Assembly: GCA_023897205.1 (NCBI GenBank)
Contig: JAHWDD010000010.1
Span: forward strand, 558,001 to 622,000
Direction: 5' to 3'
From: Exophiala sp. HKRS030
Taxonomy: Eukaryota; Ascomycota; Eurotiomycetes; Chaetothyriales; Herpotrichiellaceae
DNA: 64,000 bases
A program made the position numbers and the translations under genes. Position 1 is the stretch's first letter, and each line of letters starts with the position of its first letter. Shown in pieces: positions 43,488 to 55,177 of this stretch. The notes beneath the pieces are model-generated. The model ran no database searches and had not been told where the DNA came from. It saw only the letters and a program-made list of their open reading frames with translations.

Positions 43488-45473
43488 ATGGCAGCACGAG
43501 ACGTGACCGAAGTGGAAGCTGCGCTTCCAAAACATGCAGAGGAACTTGAGACAACCAGGACAACCCCGGACGTTGAGACCAACAACTTTCATGGCCTCGA
43601 CCTGAAGACCATCCTTGTTTATGTGGTATGAATTTGTAAGGTCGTAACGAGACGAGCCGCTGCTGACATAGTTGCAGTCTGTTAATCTCATTGCCTTTGC
43701 CCAGATCCTGAACCTGGTGGGCTCCGGCGCGGTACGTTCTGATCGCAGGGCTTCTCCCTGGTTTGCGCAACACGGCAAAGACTGATTGCTTGTGACTAGT
43801 ATGCAAGAAACATTGCTGCTGCCGTAGGTGGATCCACGGAAACAACATGGCTATCTCAGGTCATAGCCATTGTGACCTGTGTACTTGCACCACCGGTCTC
43901 CCAAGCAGCTGATCTTTGGGGCAGAAAGTGGCTGATTGTGATACTTACACTCTTCGGCTTCGTCGGCAGCATCGTCGTCTCCCGATGTACAAGCATGGCC
44001 ATGGCCATTGGGGGAGAAGTCATTTCTGCAATCAGCTTCGGTGCCCAACCGCTCTTGTATGCCGTTGTTTCCGAAATCCTTCCACGACGTTTTCGACCAG
44101 CCGCCCAAGCAGGCGTCAATGTCTCGGTCGCTCTAGCTGGAATCTTTGGCTTGCTCGTCGGTGCGACTCTGATCGACAAGTACACGGAAGGCTTCAGGAT
44201 ATACTACTACATTACGGGCGCGATCAACGCCGTTTCCGCTATTCTCTGTGCATTATTCTACACCCCAGTTCCGCGACCTCTGCAAAAAACTTTGACGAGG
44301 GCGCAGAAATTTGGTCGACTCGATTGGATTGGCTATGCTCTCCTCTCATCAGGACTCGTATTGTTCAGTATCGCTCTCACCTGGTCTGACAACCCGTACT
44401 CGTGGGAGAACGCTCACATCATTGCACCCTTCGTCGTTGGGGTGTTCCTCCTCGTTTGCCTCGGTATATACCAGATCAAGCTCAAGAAGGACGGGATGTT
44501 CCACCACAGTCTTTTCCAACAGGATCGTAACTTTGCGATTGCGGTCGTCGGCATCTTGGTGGAAGGCATGTGCTTTTTCGCTGTAAATGACTTTTTCCCA
44601 CTTGAATTGTCAGTGCTATTCCAGACGGATGCTTTTGGAGTCGGCTTGAGGTTCTCCATCACTTTCTTCACGCAGATCGTCGCGTGTTTTGGTATTGCAA
44701 TTTACTCGTCAATGACCAAAACTATTCGCCTCCCAACGACTCTGGCGTTCTGTTCCATAGTGATATTTTTCAGTAAGTAGCGAGCTTGTGCTGCTCGATA
44801 TTCGAACCTCCTAGGCTAACTCTTCCACAAGTACTATTGGCTACGGTCAAGACGTCCATCTCGACAGCGTTATGGGCTTACCCGATCTTTCTCGGACTTG
44901 GTTTAGGAATTTGTCTCACTTGTGTTGTGACAGCGGCGCAGATATCAGCACCACCAGCCCTGATTGCCATTACAAGTGGTTTGTTGATTTCGACCAGGTC
45001 TTTGGGTGGCTCTATTGCGCTTCCCATCTACACTGCGATATTCAAGTCCAAAATCACCACCAGCATAGGATCCGACATCGCTGCTCGAGTATTACCACTG
45101 GGAATTTCTCAGGAATTTCTCCCCCTATTCATCGCCGGCCTTACTACGGGCAACGAGTCGATTTTGATATCAGTACCTGGTGTAACGCCGCAGATCATTC
45201 AAGCTGGAGCACGCGGTCTACAAGAAGCCTACTTGTCTTCCTTGAGATATGTCTGGGTGACGGCTGCTATCCTTGCCTTTATCGCGGCTTCATGTTAGTA
45301 TACGTTCTATTTATCCCGCCGTATACCCTCAGCCCCTTACGAACAAGGCATTTCAATGGATCGTAGATTTGCTAAGTTATATTCTCTCTCAAACAGGTTC
45401 GATGTTCCTCATAGATCCATCTCAGCAACTAAATATGCATGTCGATGCGCCGCTGGAGGAAGATCCCGCATGA
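43488..45473 (+). CDS. MFS transporter, TRI12 / siderophore-like family
   Basis: Five exons, 43488-43625, 43678-43731, 43800-44772, 44832-45293 and 45397-45473, give 567 aa with 12-14 membrane segments. Markers: VLAPPVSQAADLWGRKWLIVILTLFGFVGSIVVSR (motif A region), MAMAIGGEVISAISFGAQPLLYAVVSEILPRRFRPAAQAGVNVSVALAGIFG, and late segments ICLTCVVTAAQISAPPALIAITSGLLISTRSLGGSIALPIYTAIF. These match the fungal TRI12 group, named for a trichothecene efflux pump but also holding siderophore-like carriers. Substrate unknown. Introns fall at codon boundaries early and inside codons late, and every join restores typical TM sequence. It shares its promoter with the CocE-type hydrolase, so co-expression is likely. 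Confidence 0.9.
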
Positions 45474-46535
45474 AGCACACTGAGTATTAAAGTAGTGGCA
45501 AGTCGCAGGGAGGATGTATGCTTACAGCTTCGACAGAGCCCGTCGTCTTTTGGATCCACAGCACTGAGTCTCAGACTTCGGTATCGCCGGGTTGTGAGGC
45601 CTGTGTGAAAACTGTGGTGGAATTTGGCGGTCTGTAAACTTTCAAACTTGAACCAAGCTTCTATCTCATATCGACCTATAGATAATTCACATTTGTCTAT
45701 GTGGAACTCACGTCGAGCGTCAGGAGCGATTCCTGTCTTCGGTGTCCATGCAGAATGTCCAGCAGTTCCCCACCGTGGCACTGGAAGTGTCCCCCTGAAT
45801 CTCCTGGACTAGTGATGCAGAATTTCATGCTGCTTTAACCTGCATTTTACCGAATCACTACTCGCCTTGACGCTTTTCTGATACCTTACCAACACACCTC
45901 AACGAAACAAATTGAGGCCCGTCTCATGAATTTCCAACCAATGGACTACAAGATACTCTCCGATATAACCTCATTTGAGACAGAATGAACTCAGTGTTGG
46001 GGACCCTATGCTCAGGTAGCAACCCTTTCCGGTCCTCCTGTATTCAGCTCACTTCTGATTTCTCGCCCCCAAACCGCAACCGCGTACATGATCGCATCAG
46101 CTAATGGCCGGGTCACCGAAAATATCACTATCCGGCGTTATGCACAATATTGCGTACGGAGGTGGGACTCGCTCTGAAAGTTCGTCTCGCCGAGCAGGAT
46201 GAGGTTAGCTGGAGAGCTACCGCATACTTATTTTGTACAAGCCTCGTGCCAAGACGAGGCTATATACGCCCTTTCACTTCCCTCACAACCCACGGAGCAC
46301 GTTTCTGAGCCATCAGTGTACTGCAACTGTCAGGCCCACAAAGCTCACAGCAAGGCAGATTTCGACTCGCAATGATTACTGAGCGGGTTTGCTACCAGCC
46401 TAAATCGAGGCGGAAATTGTCCTTGAGAATCATGAGGCGAGAATAAATTCTTGCCTGACACCCGCAAAGAGGGGTTGATATTTCCAAGCCTTTCTTCCTC
46501 TCGATCTCGCTTTACTCTATTGCATATACGGGTAC
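45474..46535. other. Intergenic: promoter of the Cys-rich GPI-type protein
   Basis: No gene. A partial CGTACGGAG copy lies at about 46154. Confidence 0.5.
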
Positions 46536-47595
46536 ATGATGGCAACACTACTTCTCCTAGGTCTCTGTTTAACGTCACTGTCTGTAGGCGCTGATGTCAA
46601 CCTCACGAGCTCCGGCTGCGTCGACCCTTCTGGGCTCCAATCTTGTCAGAAAAAAGCGAACGACCAAACCACCTCCTGCATCAACCAGGCGAAGCGCGAT
46701 TCGAGTCAAGAAGAGCTCCTCGCTTGTAGCTGTGCGGATTACATCAACAACTACAACTGCTATGCCGAATTTTGTTGGAATAGGGTCTGGGAATGCGAGT
46801 ATCAGGAATATATCATCTCGTACATGAACAACTGCGCCACTGCGAAACTGCCAGTGCCCTACTTCCCGGCTCCAGATGATGCTACCGATGCCTGTTCATG
46901 CAACCTGGGCAAGGTGCACATGGCCGTCGTGGACGCGATACAAGAGACTGCGACTTGTTCAAACAACGCCAACTCTGGAGACGCTTCGAGCAACGTGCAG
47001 CAGATCCAAGGATGTAATTGCTGTGAAATCAGCGGAGCACTTTCCAGGTAAACATTCATCGAGTCAGTTGCTGACACATCTGGAGGCTAAATTTACCGTC
47101 TGCAGTATTTTTGAGATCTGCCCCAACACAGATCCTACCCTTGTCGGGCTCTCGAGAATCAGTGATCTCGAGACAGAGTTGAACACGCCGTTCTCATCCT
47201 GCGGACAATACCTGGAGACATATGATTGCATTTCCTCACTCTCGTACTCGCTCGACGGCGTCAGTACATACCTCAAGCCTTCGGACCCTCTGCAGACTGG
47301 AACGGAAACTTTGAGTAACGGACCCGGGACTGTAACAACCCCAGCCAGCGGGCAGGTCTTCTCTTACACCAACGGTGGTGATGGAGTGGTGTATACCATC
47401 ACGGCTGCGACTGGGGCTGCGGAAGTCGCTGCAACAACCCACGGCACAGGATCCGCACAGTCTGGAACCGATTCAACAGCTTCTGCGGCGAAAAGCACTG
47501 GAACAGCAAAATCGAGTGAAGCCCCGGTGTTGGCCAAGCGTACATCCTGGGCGCTGGCGATGGCTTGCTCGGCCCTAGTAGCGGTTCTTTTGTAG
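46536..47595 (+). CDS. Cys-rich secreted protein with GPI-anchor signal
   Basis: Two exons, 46536-47047 and 47106-47595, give 333 aa. Signal peptide MMATLLLLGLCLTSLSVGA. The mature N-terminal two thirds carry about 18 Cys (GCVDPSGLQSCQKKAND, LACSCADYINNYNCYAEFCWNRVWECEY, DACSCNLGK, GCNCCEIS), so a tight disulfide fold on the cell surface is expected. Then comes a Ser/Thr/Ala/Gly-rich stalk and a C-terminal hydrophobic tail (TSWALAMACSALVAVLL) without following charges, typical of GPI attachment. The spacing does not fit the eight-Cys CFEM pattern used by haem- and iron-binding surface proteins, so I do not assign that. Function unknown; place at the end of the transporter region may be coincidental. 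Confidence 0.82.
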
Positions 47596-48883
47596 ATGCT
47601 GGGTTAAGATTCATCGTATAATTTCCCGCGCCACGCCGTTTCAGATTTCGCTGCGATCTTTACGTGAAGTGGGTTCCTCAATATTTTCGAGCTTTTCTGA
47701 CGCTGATGACCACCATACTTTTCAATTTGACCATAGATTTGAGGTCACAAAGCGATCACCCTTCCTTGAGAATTTTCTGTTGTCCAAACAGTCTCAAGCT
47801 GTTTGGTAATCATTTGTCCGCCCCACGATATGTACCTGGACATGAGGATTTGTTTATATTCTATGAATGCACTCGTGGTAGAAAGCCCACACTGGTCACA
47901 TCCAGGGGCCGTGGACAGCGAACAGATCCACCGCACTGACCTAGACTCCGGTCACGGAGTATCGAGTCGAAAGAAAGACATCCGATAACCGACGCACTAG
48001 GGGATCCTCACTAAACCTCGCACAAAAAGAGTCTTCATAGCGTCTTAATCCTCTGGGCTGTAATCTTGCCTGTTGGCTGATTTTATCAACCCTTGGTATA
48101 AGAATTCGTGAAAAGTATCTAGATCCTGGGCGTTCTGAGGCAATTTATTCGTGTATGATCTTGAGATCGCCAGAGTCCAGTTAGCTTAGACGAAGGCTGG
48201 ATCCAACTTGGTGAACAGCACGGTTTCGAGACAGAGGTTCGGCAAGCCAAGGGGGACTATGGTATCTACTATAGTTGGGCCGGATTATATAGCCAGTTGA
48301 TGATTATCAACCTGCTCCAGACAAGACCACAGCCTTAGACGCGAGTACAAAGGAGAAAGACCGGAAATAGGACGGCATTTGAGTGACCGGTCGTAGGATT
48401 CTACTGTAAAATTGTACTGCCTCGATTATCGCTCAGGACTCGTACTCGTATCCAGGGCCAGTCGTGCTACATGCGAGTTGGGGTGAGAAGAAGTTGAGAT
48501 GAAGCACCGTAATAAGTCGTTGGTGTCTTGTCTTAAAAGCGGCAACCGTCTGAGCGAGCGCCCAATGAGGTGAGAGCAGTTTCTTTGGCCGCCAAGCCTG
48601 TCGGGAAAACCGTTTGGGGAAGAAGCTTGCAAGCTGCGCCGTGCCATTGACGGGGGTGCTAGTAGGTCGATTTCAAGAGTGTAACGATAGACCTCAGTTG
48701 AACGAGCTCGATTACACCGGCAAATTTCTTCCTCGACTCGACTCGACTCCTCCTCCTCCTCCTTCTACCGCACCGATTCACACTGTCTGAGACAACAGAT
48801 CAACTGATGACGTGACAATCCCGTTCGTTTTTCTCTGGACTGTTCCGAAAGCAACAAGCAAGATAGCAACAGCGACACAAACA
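47596..48883. other. Intergenic: upstream of the complex I gene
   Basis: Nothing coding recognised. A partial CGGAGTA copy lies at about 47955. A (CTCGA)n/(CTC)n pyrimidine-rich tract at about 48731-48763, typical of housekeeping leaders, precedes the start codon. Confidence 0.5.
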
Positions 48884-49718
48884 ATGGCTGACCTGCTTGA
48901 CGCGAAACCCGTCCTCGAAGATACGTACCATCCCAGGGATGCTCTGGCGGCGTCGGTCCGCGGCATCACATATGCAGGTACCGCCGGCCTGTTCCTGGCG
49001 GCTGTGCAGAACACGGTAGCGAAAGAGAGCATTGGACCCTGGGGTGTATTTTCTCGGTTCGGCAAGACGATAGGGCTTTTTGGTAAGGGATCTCAGCGCC
49101 CAATACCGACTCAAAGAAGTGTGGACTGACATTGTTTTGGTTAGCTGCTATGGGTGGAAGTTATGCGTTTGTCAACACGGCTACCGCCAATCTCCTTGAA
49201 AGGAACGATCCTATGAATCACGCACTCGGTGGTGCATGCGCCGGTGCACTTGTTGGTCTGAGGAGTATGCATGCCATGAATTGAAAAAGTTTATGATTCC
49301 CAGACACAGTACGCTGACCGGGTCTTTTTCTGCACAGAGCGATCAATGCCCTCAACTCTCGGCAGTGCGTTTGCCCTGGGGGCTGTGATGTTTGTTGTTA
49401 ATTATACCGGACGGCCTATTTTCGAATCGTCCTCGGATGCTCCTCAACTAGATCGATTAGCCTACAAGGATGAGGCAAAGACCAGATACAGGAGACCTCT
49501 GAACGAGACTATCAACGAACTCGGTGAGGGTAGAGGTGAGTTGTTTTCCATTTTCGGACCAGTCCATGATCAAGTTGGCTAAAATGGAATGTCACTTAGG
49601 TATCTATGGACCCGGCTACGCCGAAAGACGCAAACAAAGGATCAAAGAACGATACGGTATCGATGTTCAAGAACCATATTACACCAACAAATCCGCTGAA
49701 GCAGGGACGGAATTCTAG
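48884..49718 (+). CDS. NADH:ubiquinone oxidoreductase 21.3 kDa subunit (NDUFA11/B14.7-type)
   Basis: Accessory membrane-arm subunit of mitochondrial complex I, of the Tim17/22/23-like fold. Four exons, 48884-49082, 49145-49264, 49338-49535 and 49600-49718, give 211 aa. Residues DTYHPRDALAASVRGITYAGTAGLFLAAVQNT, AAMGGSYAFVNTATANLLERND, NHALGGACAGALVGLR and RSMPSTLGSAFALGAVMFVVNYTG cover the four hydrophobic helices. The hydrophilic tail RYRRPLNETINELGEGRGIYGPGYAERRKQRIKERYGIDV is characteristic of the fungal 21.3 kDa subunit (Neurospora NUJM). No cleaved presequence is evident, as usual for this subunit. All four exons are needed to keep these blocks in one frame. Confidence 0.9.
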
Positions 49719-52311
49719 GCTTTAAGTTTTCCTGCTTGAAGACAGTCAGTCTTGCATCACAAGAAGAAGCTGGATGGTGCTGCGGTTGAAAACCCATCAA
49801 CACCCAAAAGGCCATTCCATCGGAATAGTAGGAGGTCAGCTGCTACACATATTGTCGAACGGACAATTTAGATTGTGGACGCATGTACAGATATCCCTCA
49901 AATGAAACAGAGAGAAGCATGGCACCCGCCATGAAGTTTTTTTCATCACCTTGCATACAGGACTTCAGGAATCGCTCCCAAGCACCGCACGGTTGCAGTC
50001 TGTTTTCCGGCTGACTCATTGTTCGTGTCTTCTTGATGCCCGCATTCACCGGAACCAGATTGATTGTTTGAGTTCAACAGGCATCGGCTTATTGTGATCC
50101 AACATTGTACGATTGAAATTGAACCGTCCACGTGTGATCTTTGAAGCCATCGAAGTTGATGACCCCGGGACATCTGAGGTAGCATATGATGCGAATGATT
50201 CTCTCGGTTTGAGTCTTCGGTAGTGACAGAGGAATGGCTGCAGCATGTGAAGTCTAATGATACGTCTGGACCGGTGTGCGATACAAGGATGGCGGTCTGG
50301 ACCTTTGAAGTTAAAAACATCGGCTGTGATTAGCTAAATCTTTTGACATTCAGGGGACCTCAGGAGTCTCCGCGGTCGGAGCTATCATTCAACCCTTTAC
50401 GAGTACAACACCTCCGGCACGATAAATGATGCAGGCGATATCTACGTTGAGGATATGCAGAATGAGCATAGAACAAATTGGACACTGTCATGGGTAGCTG
50501 GGATGCTCTCTCGAACATCCTGTACATATGTAAGGATCGACTCCGGATGCCTCAACCCGTAAAATTATTTGCAGCAGTTGCGAGTTACTGGGCTCCGGAA
50601 CACCTAACGGATCAACGCTGGGCTGGCGCTGCCACGAGGGCCTTTGGGAGGGGGTAGCAATAATGTCGCTTCCTGGACTCTTTGGGGGGACTTTATGACG
50701 CTAAGCGGCCCAAGTTTCTTCTCATCTGGGGACGTCGGTCGTCGATAATAGTTGATGGCGCAAGAGCCACTACCAAGATTCTCCAAGAAAGTCAGGCGAG
50801 GATGAGACCTTCATCAGGCCGAAGAGGCGGTGCAACAATGAATGATTCGTAGGTAGGTAGGTTTGTGGCATAGAAACCTGGTATACGTAGTACCAGCTGT
50901 CGTAAACATATACTCCAGGTATGTGTAATCTCAATGTTGACTCTTCGACTGGACGATGAGGTGGCTGAAAAGGCGCACTCGTAATCGTTCGAGTCGATGG
51001 TGTACAAATGTCTGCTGAAGATGGAGCTACAGTCGATCGGTGGGGAAGCTGCAGAGAGGCGCTACTAGAGTCAATGACTGATTGATGATGAAGCGTCCCC
51101 TCTGCAACCTCTTTCGGCCAACGTCGCAATTCCTGGAGCCCAACCTCGCACTCAATAGCAGAGAAGATCATTGACCCAGAGGCTTTACCAGGCTTCAATA
51201 TCTCCGGACCAGTGTATGTATTATTATTATTTGTGAAAGATGGAGAAGTATTCCTTGATTAGGTATCTACCTAGGTACAGAATGGGACCCGAGAGCTTAA
51301 CTTTAAGTTGCTACTGCAAAAATCTCTCTCCGAATACTGTAGAAATGAACTCCCAGTTCTCAAGTGCTATCTCTAGGGCATGTTCGGAGTACTCGTCGCT
51401 TGCATATACGGAGTAGCTGTGCGGCACATGCAAAATCCATCGACCCAAATCTCGAGTCCTGGCGGCTCATTATCACAGAGAATCAAGGGTCAGTTATGCT
51501 TTCCAAGGGTGTTCTTGTCGGTGGCTGGTGGTGGCTCTCATTGCAGTAGTTTCTGCGACTATCAGCGCCTCGGCAGAAAACGATGATGCAGAGCCATCAT
51601 GTGCTTTTGTGTCTGACGAATGCAACGTGCGCAATCCCAAGGCGCAGGCTGGGCGATAGTGCGCCTAACAATGAGGCCCTGCTTGGGATCCATGACAATA
51701 TTTCGGGCCGTCAGACTCGAAGGCCGCCCCAAGAGGTCCAGCTTGGGTCACTCCACGCCTACAGAGAACTATTGTACTGTAGCCCACTATCATCACTAGC
51801 TCACCCCTCCACTTGAGAGTCTGCTTCCCGCTTTGCCGGCCTCTGCTCCTCCGTCCCCGTTGCACTGCACAACCATCCGTCTTCGTCGCTTTGGCTGTAC
51901 TTTATTGTCGACAGCATCTCAAGATCATCCATCTGTCTTCCTTGGAATCGACGTCATTCATTCTGCTTCTTGCTCCTCGACTTTTCCTGTGCTCTGCCGT
52001 CTTCCAGCTTCTCCCGTCGCATCTCATTTCCCTCGTGTTTCCTGTTACGTCCCACCGTCCGCATCGTTCCAGCTTTTGTCTGGTAACTTCGTCATTATCT
52101 CTCGTCTGTCGACCCCAAGCTCCGTCCCGCTGCTCACAGTGTCCTCATATTCATAACCAACCCATTACACAACACAATGCTGCTCTCGACATAGCCATCT
52201 ACTTCAACACCCCCCCGATCTTTGTGTCCGTCGACCCTCTGTCTCCCTCTCTCACTCGAGCTCAATTCCTAGATCGAGCTTCCCGCCTATCAATACCAGT
52301 ACAGCCACAAA
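49719..52311. other. 2.6-kb intergenic region with a CT-rich leader
   Basis: No gene recognised in 49719-51800. A perfect TACGGAGTA lies at 51407. From about 51815 to 52310 the plus strand is strongly pyrimidine-rich with many TCTC/TTCC runs, which I read as promoter and 5' UTR of the Slm1-like gene. Confidence 0.5.
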
Positions 52312-55177
52312 ATGTCTAGACCTATCACTCCCATATCGCCTGCACGCAGCCCGTTTCCCACTCAACCTGATCCCTCTCTGCAATCTGCGCGACCGACGAG
52401 CGTCCGACTACCGTCTTCTCGGCCAACCTCCTACATCGGCACCCAGCATACTGATGCCCCGTCAAATTATGATCATCCCAGCTCCTACCCCAACGATCCA
52501 GGTGCGATGTCGCAAACTGGCCTTGTACACGATGGAGAAGCCGTGACTGGAGAGGGGGCTCCCATGCTTCCTCGGTCAAACTCACAGATGTCCGGGTCGC
52601 AATCGCAAGTTCCGTCAAGAGGTGGAACTTTGAAGAAGAAGCCTTCCTTGCACAAGAGCGCCAGTCTCAGAAGGACGGCCAGCAAGAGAAGCAGTTACGC
52701 CGGATCGGTACGAAGCATGAAACTAGGCGAAAGGGAGAAGTATGGCGAAACCGAAGAGACGAACAGTGTCTTCTACTGTCCTGTTCCTACCTCGGGAAAT
52801 CCCACCGAAATTCTAGCGAACAGGTTTCAAGGTAAGTCCGAGACACGACATCTGATAAGAACTTGCTAATACTTGTTCAGCGTGGCGCAAAGTCCTGAAA
52901 GACATCATCAACTACTTTCGCGACTTACACAAGACATACGAGATGCGGTCGAAAGCTCTCATGTCTACGTCAAACGTGGTCAACAATACGTCGATGCCGC
53001 CGAACTTTTTGTCTTCCGGAGGAATCAGCGAGGCCAACTACATCTTACGTGACTTTCATAAACAGGCTCTCAGCGAGGCCAACAAGGCGCGCGACCTCGA
53101 GAACGAAGTCATCGTTCAACTGACCGGTCTCCGGAGCGACCTGCAACAGAAAATCAAGGAGATCAAGAGCTTGTCTGGTGATTTTAAGAATTCAGTAGAC
53201 AAGGAACAGGAAACGACCAAAAGGGCAGTTCGATCTCTCCAAGAAGCACTGGGTATGGTTGATACGGATGCCGCATCTACTAGTGGGAAGGGGGATCCAT
53301 TTTTGGTCAAATTGGGCGTCGACAAACAGATCGAAAGGCAGATTGACGAAGAGAACTACCTCCATCGAGTGAGTCAACGCATTACTTTGAGGTTGTTGGA
53401 CTTGGTTGCTGACTCATCCAGGCATACTTGAATCTGGAAGCCTCTGGTCGCGAACTCGAATCAATTGTGGTTGGAGAGATCCAGAAAGCATACAATGTTC
53501 TAGCCGGCATTCTCCGCCGTGAAGCTGACGACGCTTATGATACCGCCGAGAAACTCAAGGAAGGACCCCTTGCGATGCCCAAGGACCACGAATGGGACGA
53601 ATTCACAACAAACAATAACCAGATGATCGACCCTCGCCGGCCGATTCGGCAGATAGGCAACATTGTTTATCCTGGCAAGGATCATCCGGCGGCCATCGAA
53701 GTGCGAAGTGGCATGCTCGAAAGAAAGAGCAAGTACCTGAAGAATTACACTCCCGGATGGTAGGTTCTACCCTTTGATTATGGTCATCTGCCTTGCTAAT
53801 TTGGATTTCAGGTATATTCTATCACCAACTCATCTACACGAATTCAAATCGGCCGATCGTGTCACCAGCCAAACTCCGGTCATGTCACTATACCTACCGG
53901 AGCAAAAATTGGGCACACACTCCGAACCCGGATCCTCGTCACACAAATTTATGCTTAAAGGGCGACAAACCGGTTCAATGCACCGAGGTCATGCTTGGGT
54001 CTTCAGAGCGGAGACCCACGACACCATGCTTGCATGGTACGAGGATATAAAAGAACTCACCTCGAAGCGTGGCGAAGAACGAAACGAATTCGTCCGTCGA
54101 ACTCATGCCCGATCCCTGTCTGGAAACAGCATGAAGCCAGCGAGCATAATTAGCTCCGAAGGCGGTATGGAGGAAGACGAGGCCGATCAAATCGCATTTG
54201 CCGGAGAGCAATCTGTCCGGGGAAACTCTATCGCAAATGAGACCGACATGGCTGGAGCCACTGGACTGGGTGTCCTCGGTGCAAATGAGGTCGAGGATTC
54301 TAGGTCAGAAGCAGGATGGCGTCCTCCTCAGCAACGACCAGCACCAGGTGGGCGTTTTCCATCCGACCTCAACATTCAGCGAGGCTTACAAGCACCGCTT
54401 TCCCCATCTAGTGGAGCCAGTTCTGACCAAGACCGAGATGTTATAGCAGCCGCAGGATCCCTTCCCGGAAGTGGCGTGCCCTTCTCGAACAGTCCCGACA
54501 GGCATACAGAGCTACAGCCAGCCACTGCACCAACCGTACCTCAATCTAACCCGATGAACACTAATAGCCACTATACCGCTGGCCAGCACCCAAATATCAT
54601 GCCTGCACACACCACCATCTCACCGACACAGGACACCACCAGCCAATACGGCGAATGGATGGCGCCGATCGCAGCAGGCGCGGGAGGCGCTGCAGTTGGA
54701 GCTGGTGTGATGCATCACCATCAGAATCACCAAGAACAGGTGCCGCCTGAGAATATTAACAGCCAGATGGACGGAGCAGCGGCCATCCCAACCTCAGGTC
54801 AATCTTCTGCTCCGATACCGGTCGCGACCGCCGTCCCTGTCAATGCTCCAAGCGGTCCTCGTGCAATGAGCGAATCGACAACTGCACCAAGTTCAGCCGC
54901 CGGAAATGCTACATCATCTGGCACGGATACTGCGACTCTTTCGACAGTGCCTACCAGTACAGGCCTGCCTGCGGGCAACGAGAGTATGTTTGATGCGAAT
55001 GGAGTCTTCACTGGGCCGAGAACCGCCAAGGGTGCACCCACAGACTATGTCATCAGGCCCTCGGAACGATCCAAGAGCCATACCACCATCAGCGACCTAC
55101 ACGTTCCTGGGGAGTTTCCAGCTACTCCTGGTCTGAACGAAGGTCCTAGAATGTATGGTGATGTGATCCAAAATTGA
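52312..55177 (+). CDS. SLM1: Slm1-like F-BAR and PH domain protein
   Basis: Plasma-membrane PI(4,5)P2-binding effector of TORC2, at eisosomes in yeast, controlling sphingolipid synthesis and actin. Four exons, 52312-52831, 52881-53368, 53422-53759 and 53812-55177, give 903 aa. A Ser/Pro-rich N-terminus (about 1-170, with SLRRTASKRSS) is followed by a helical F-BAR-like region (about 175-410: AWRKVLKDIINYFRDLHKTYEMRSKAL, NYILRDFHKQALSEANKARDLENEVI, ILRREADDAYDTAEKLKEG). A PH domain covers about 430-545 (SGMLERKSKYLKNYTPGWYILSPTHLHEF … HAWVFRAETHDTMLAWYEDIKELT). The long tail is low complexity (GAGGAAVGAGVMHHHQNH). Yeast Slm1 is shorter (about 690 aa); the extra length is the disordered tail. 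ORM in the same window acts in the same TORC2-sphingolipid pathway. Confidence 0.88.

Noticed and set aside
46536..47100. CFEM domain in the Cys-rich GPI-type protein
   Set aside because: Too many cysteines and wrong spacing for the eight-Cys CFEM pattern.
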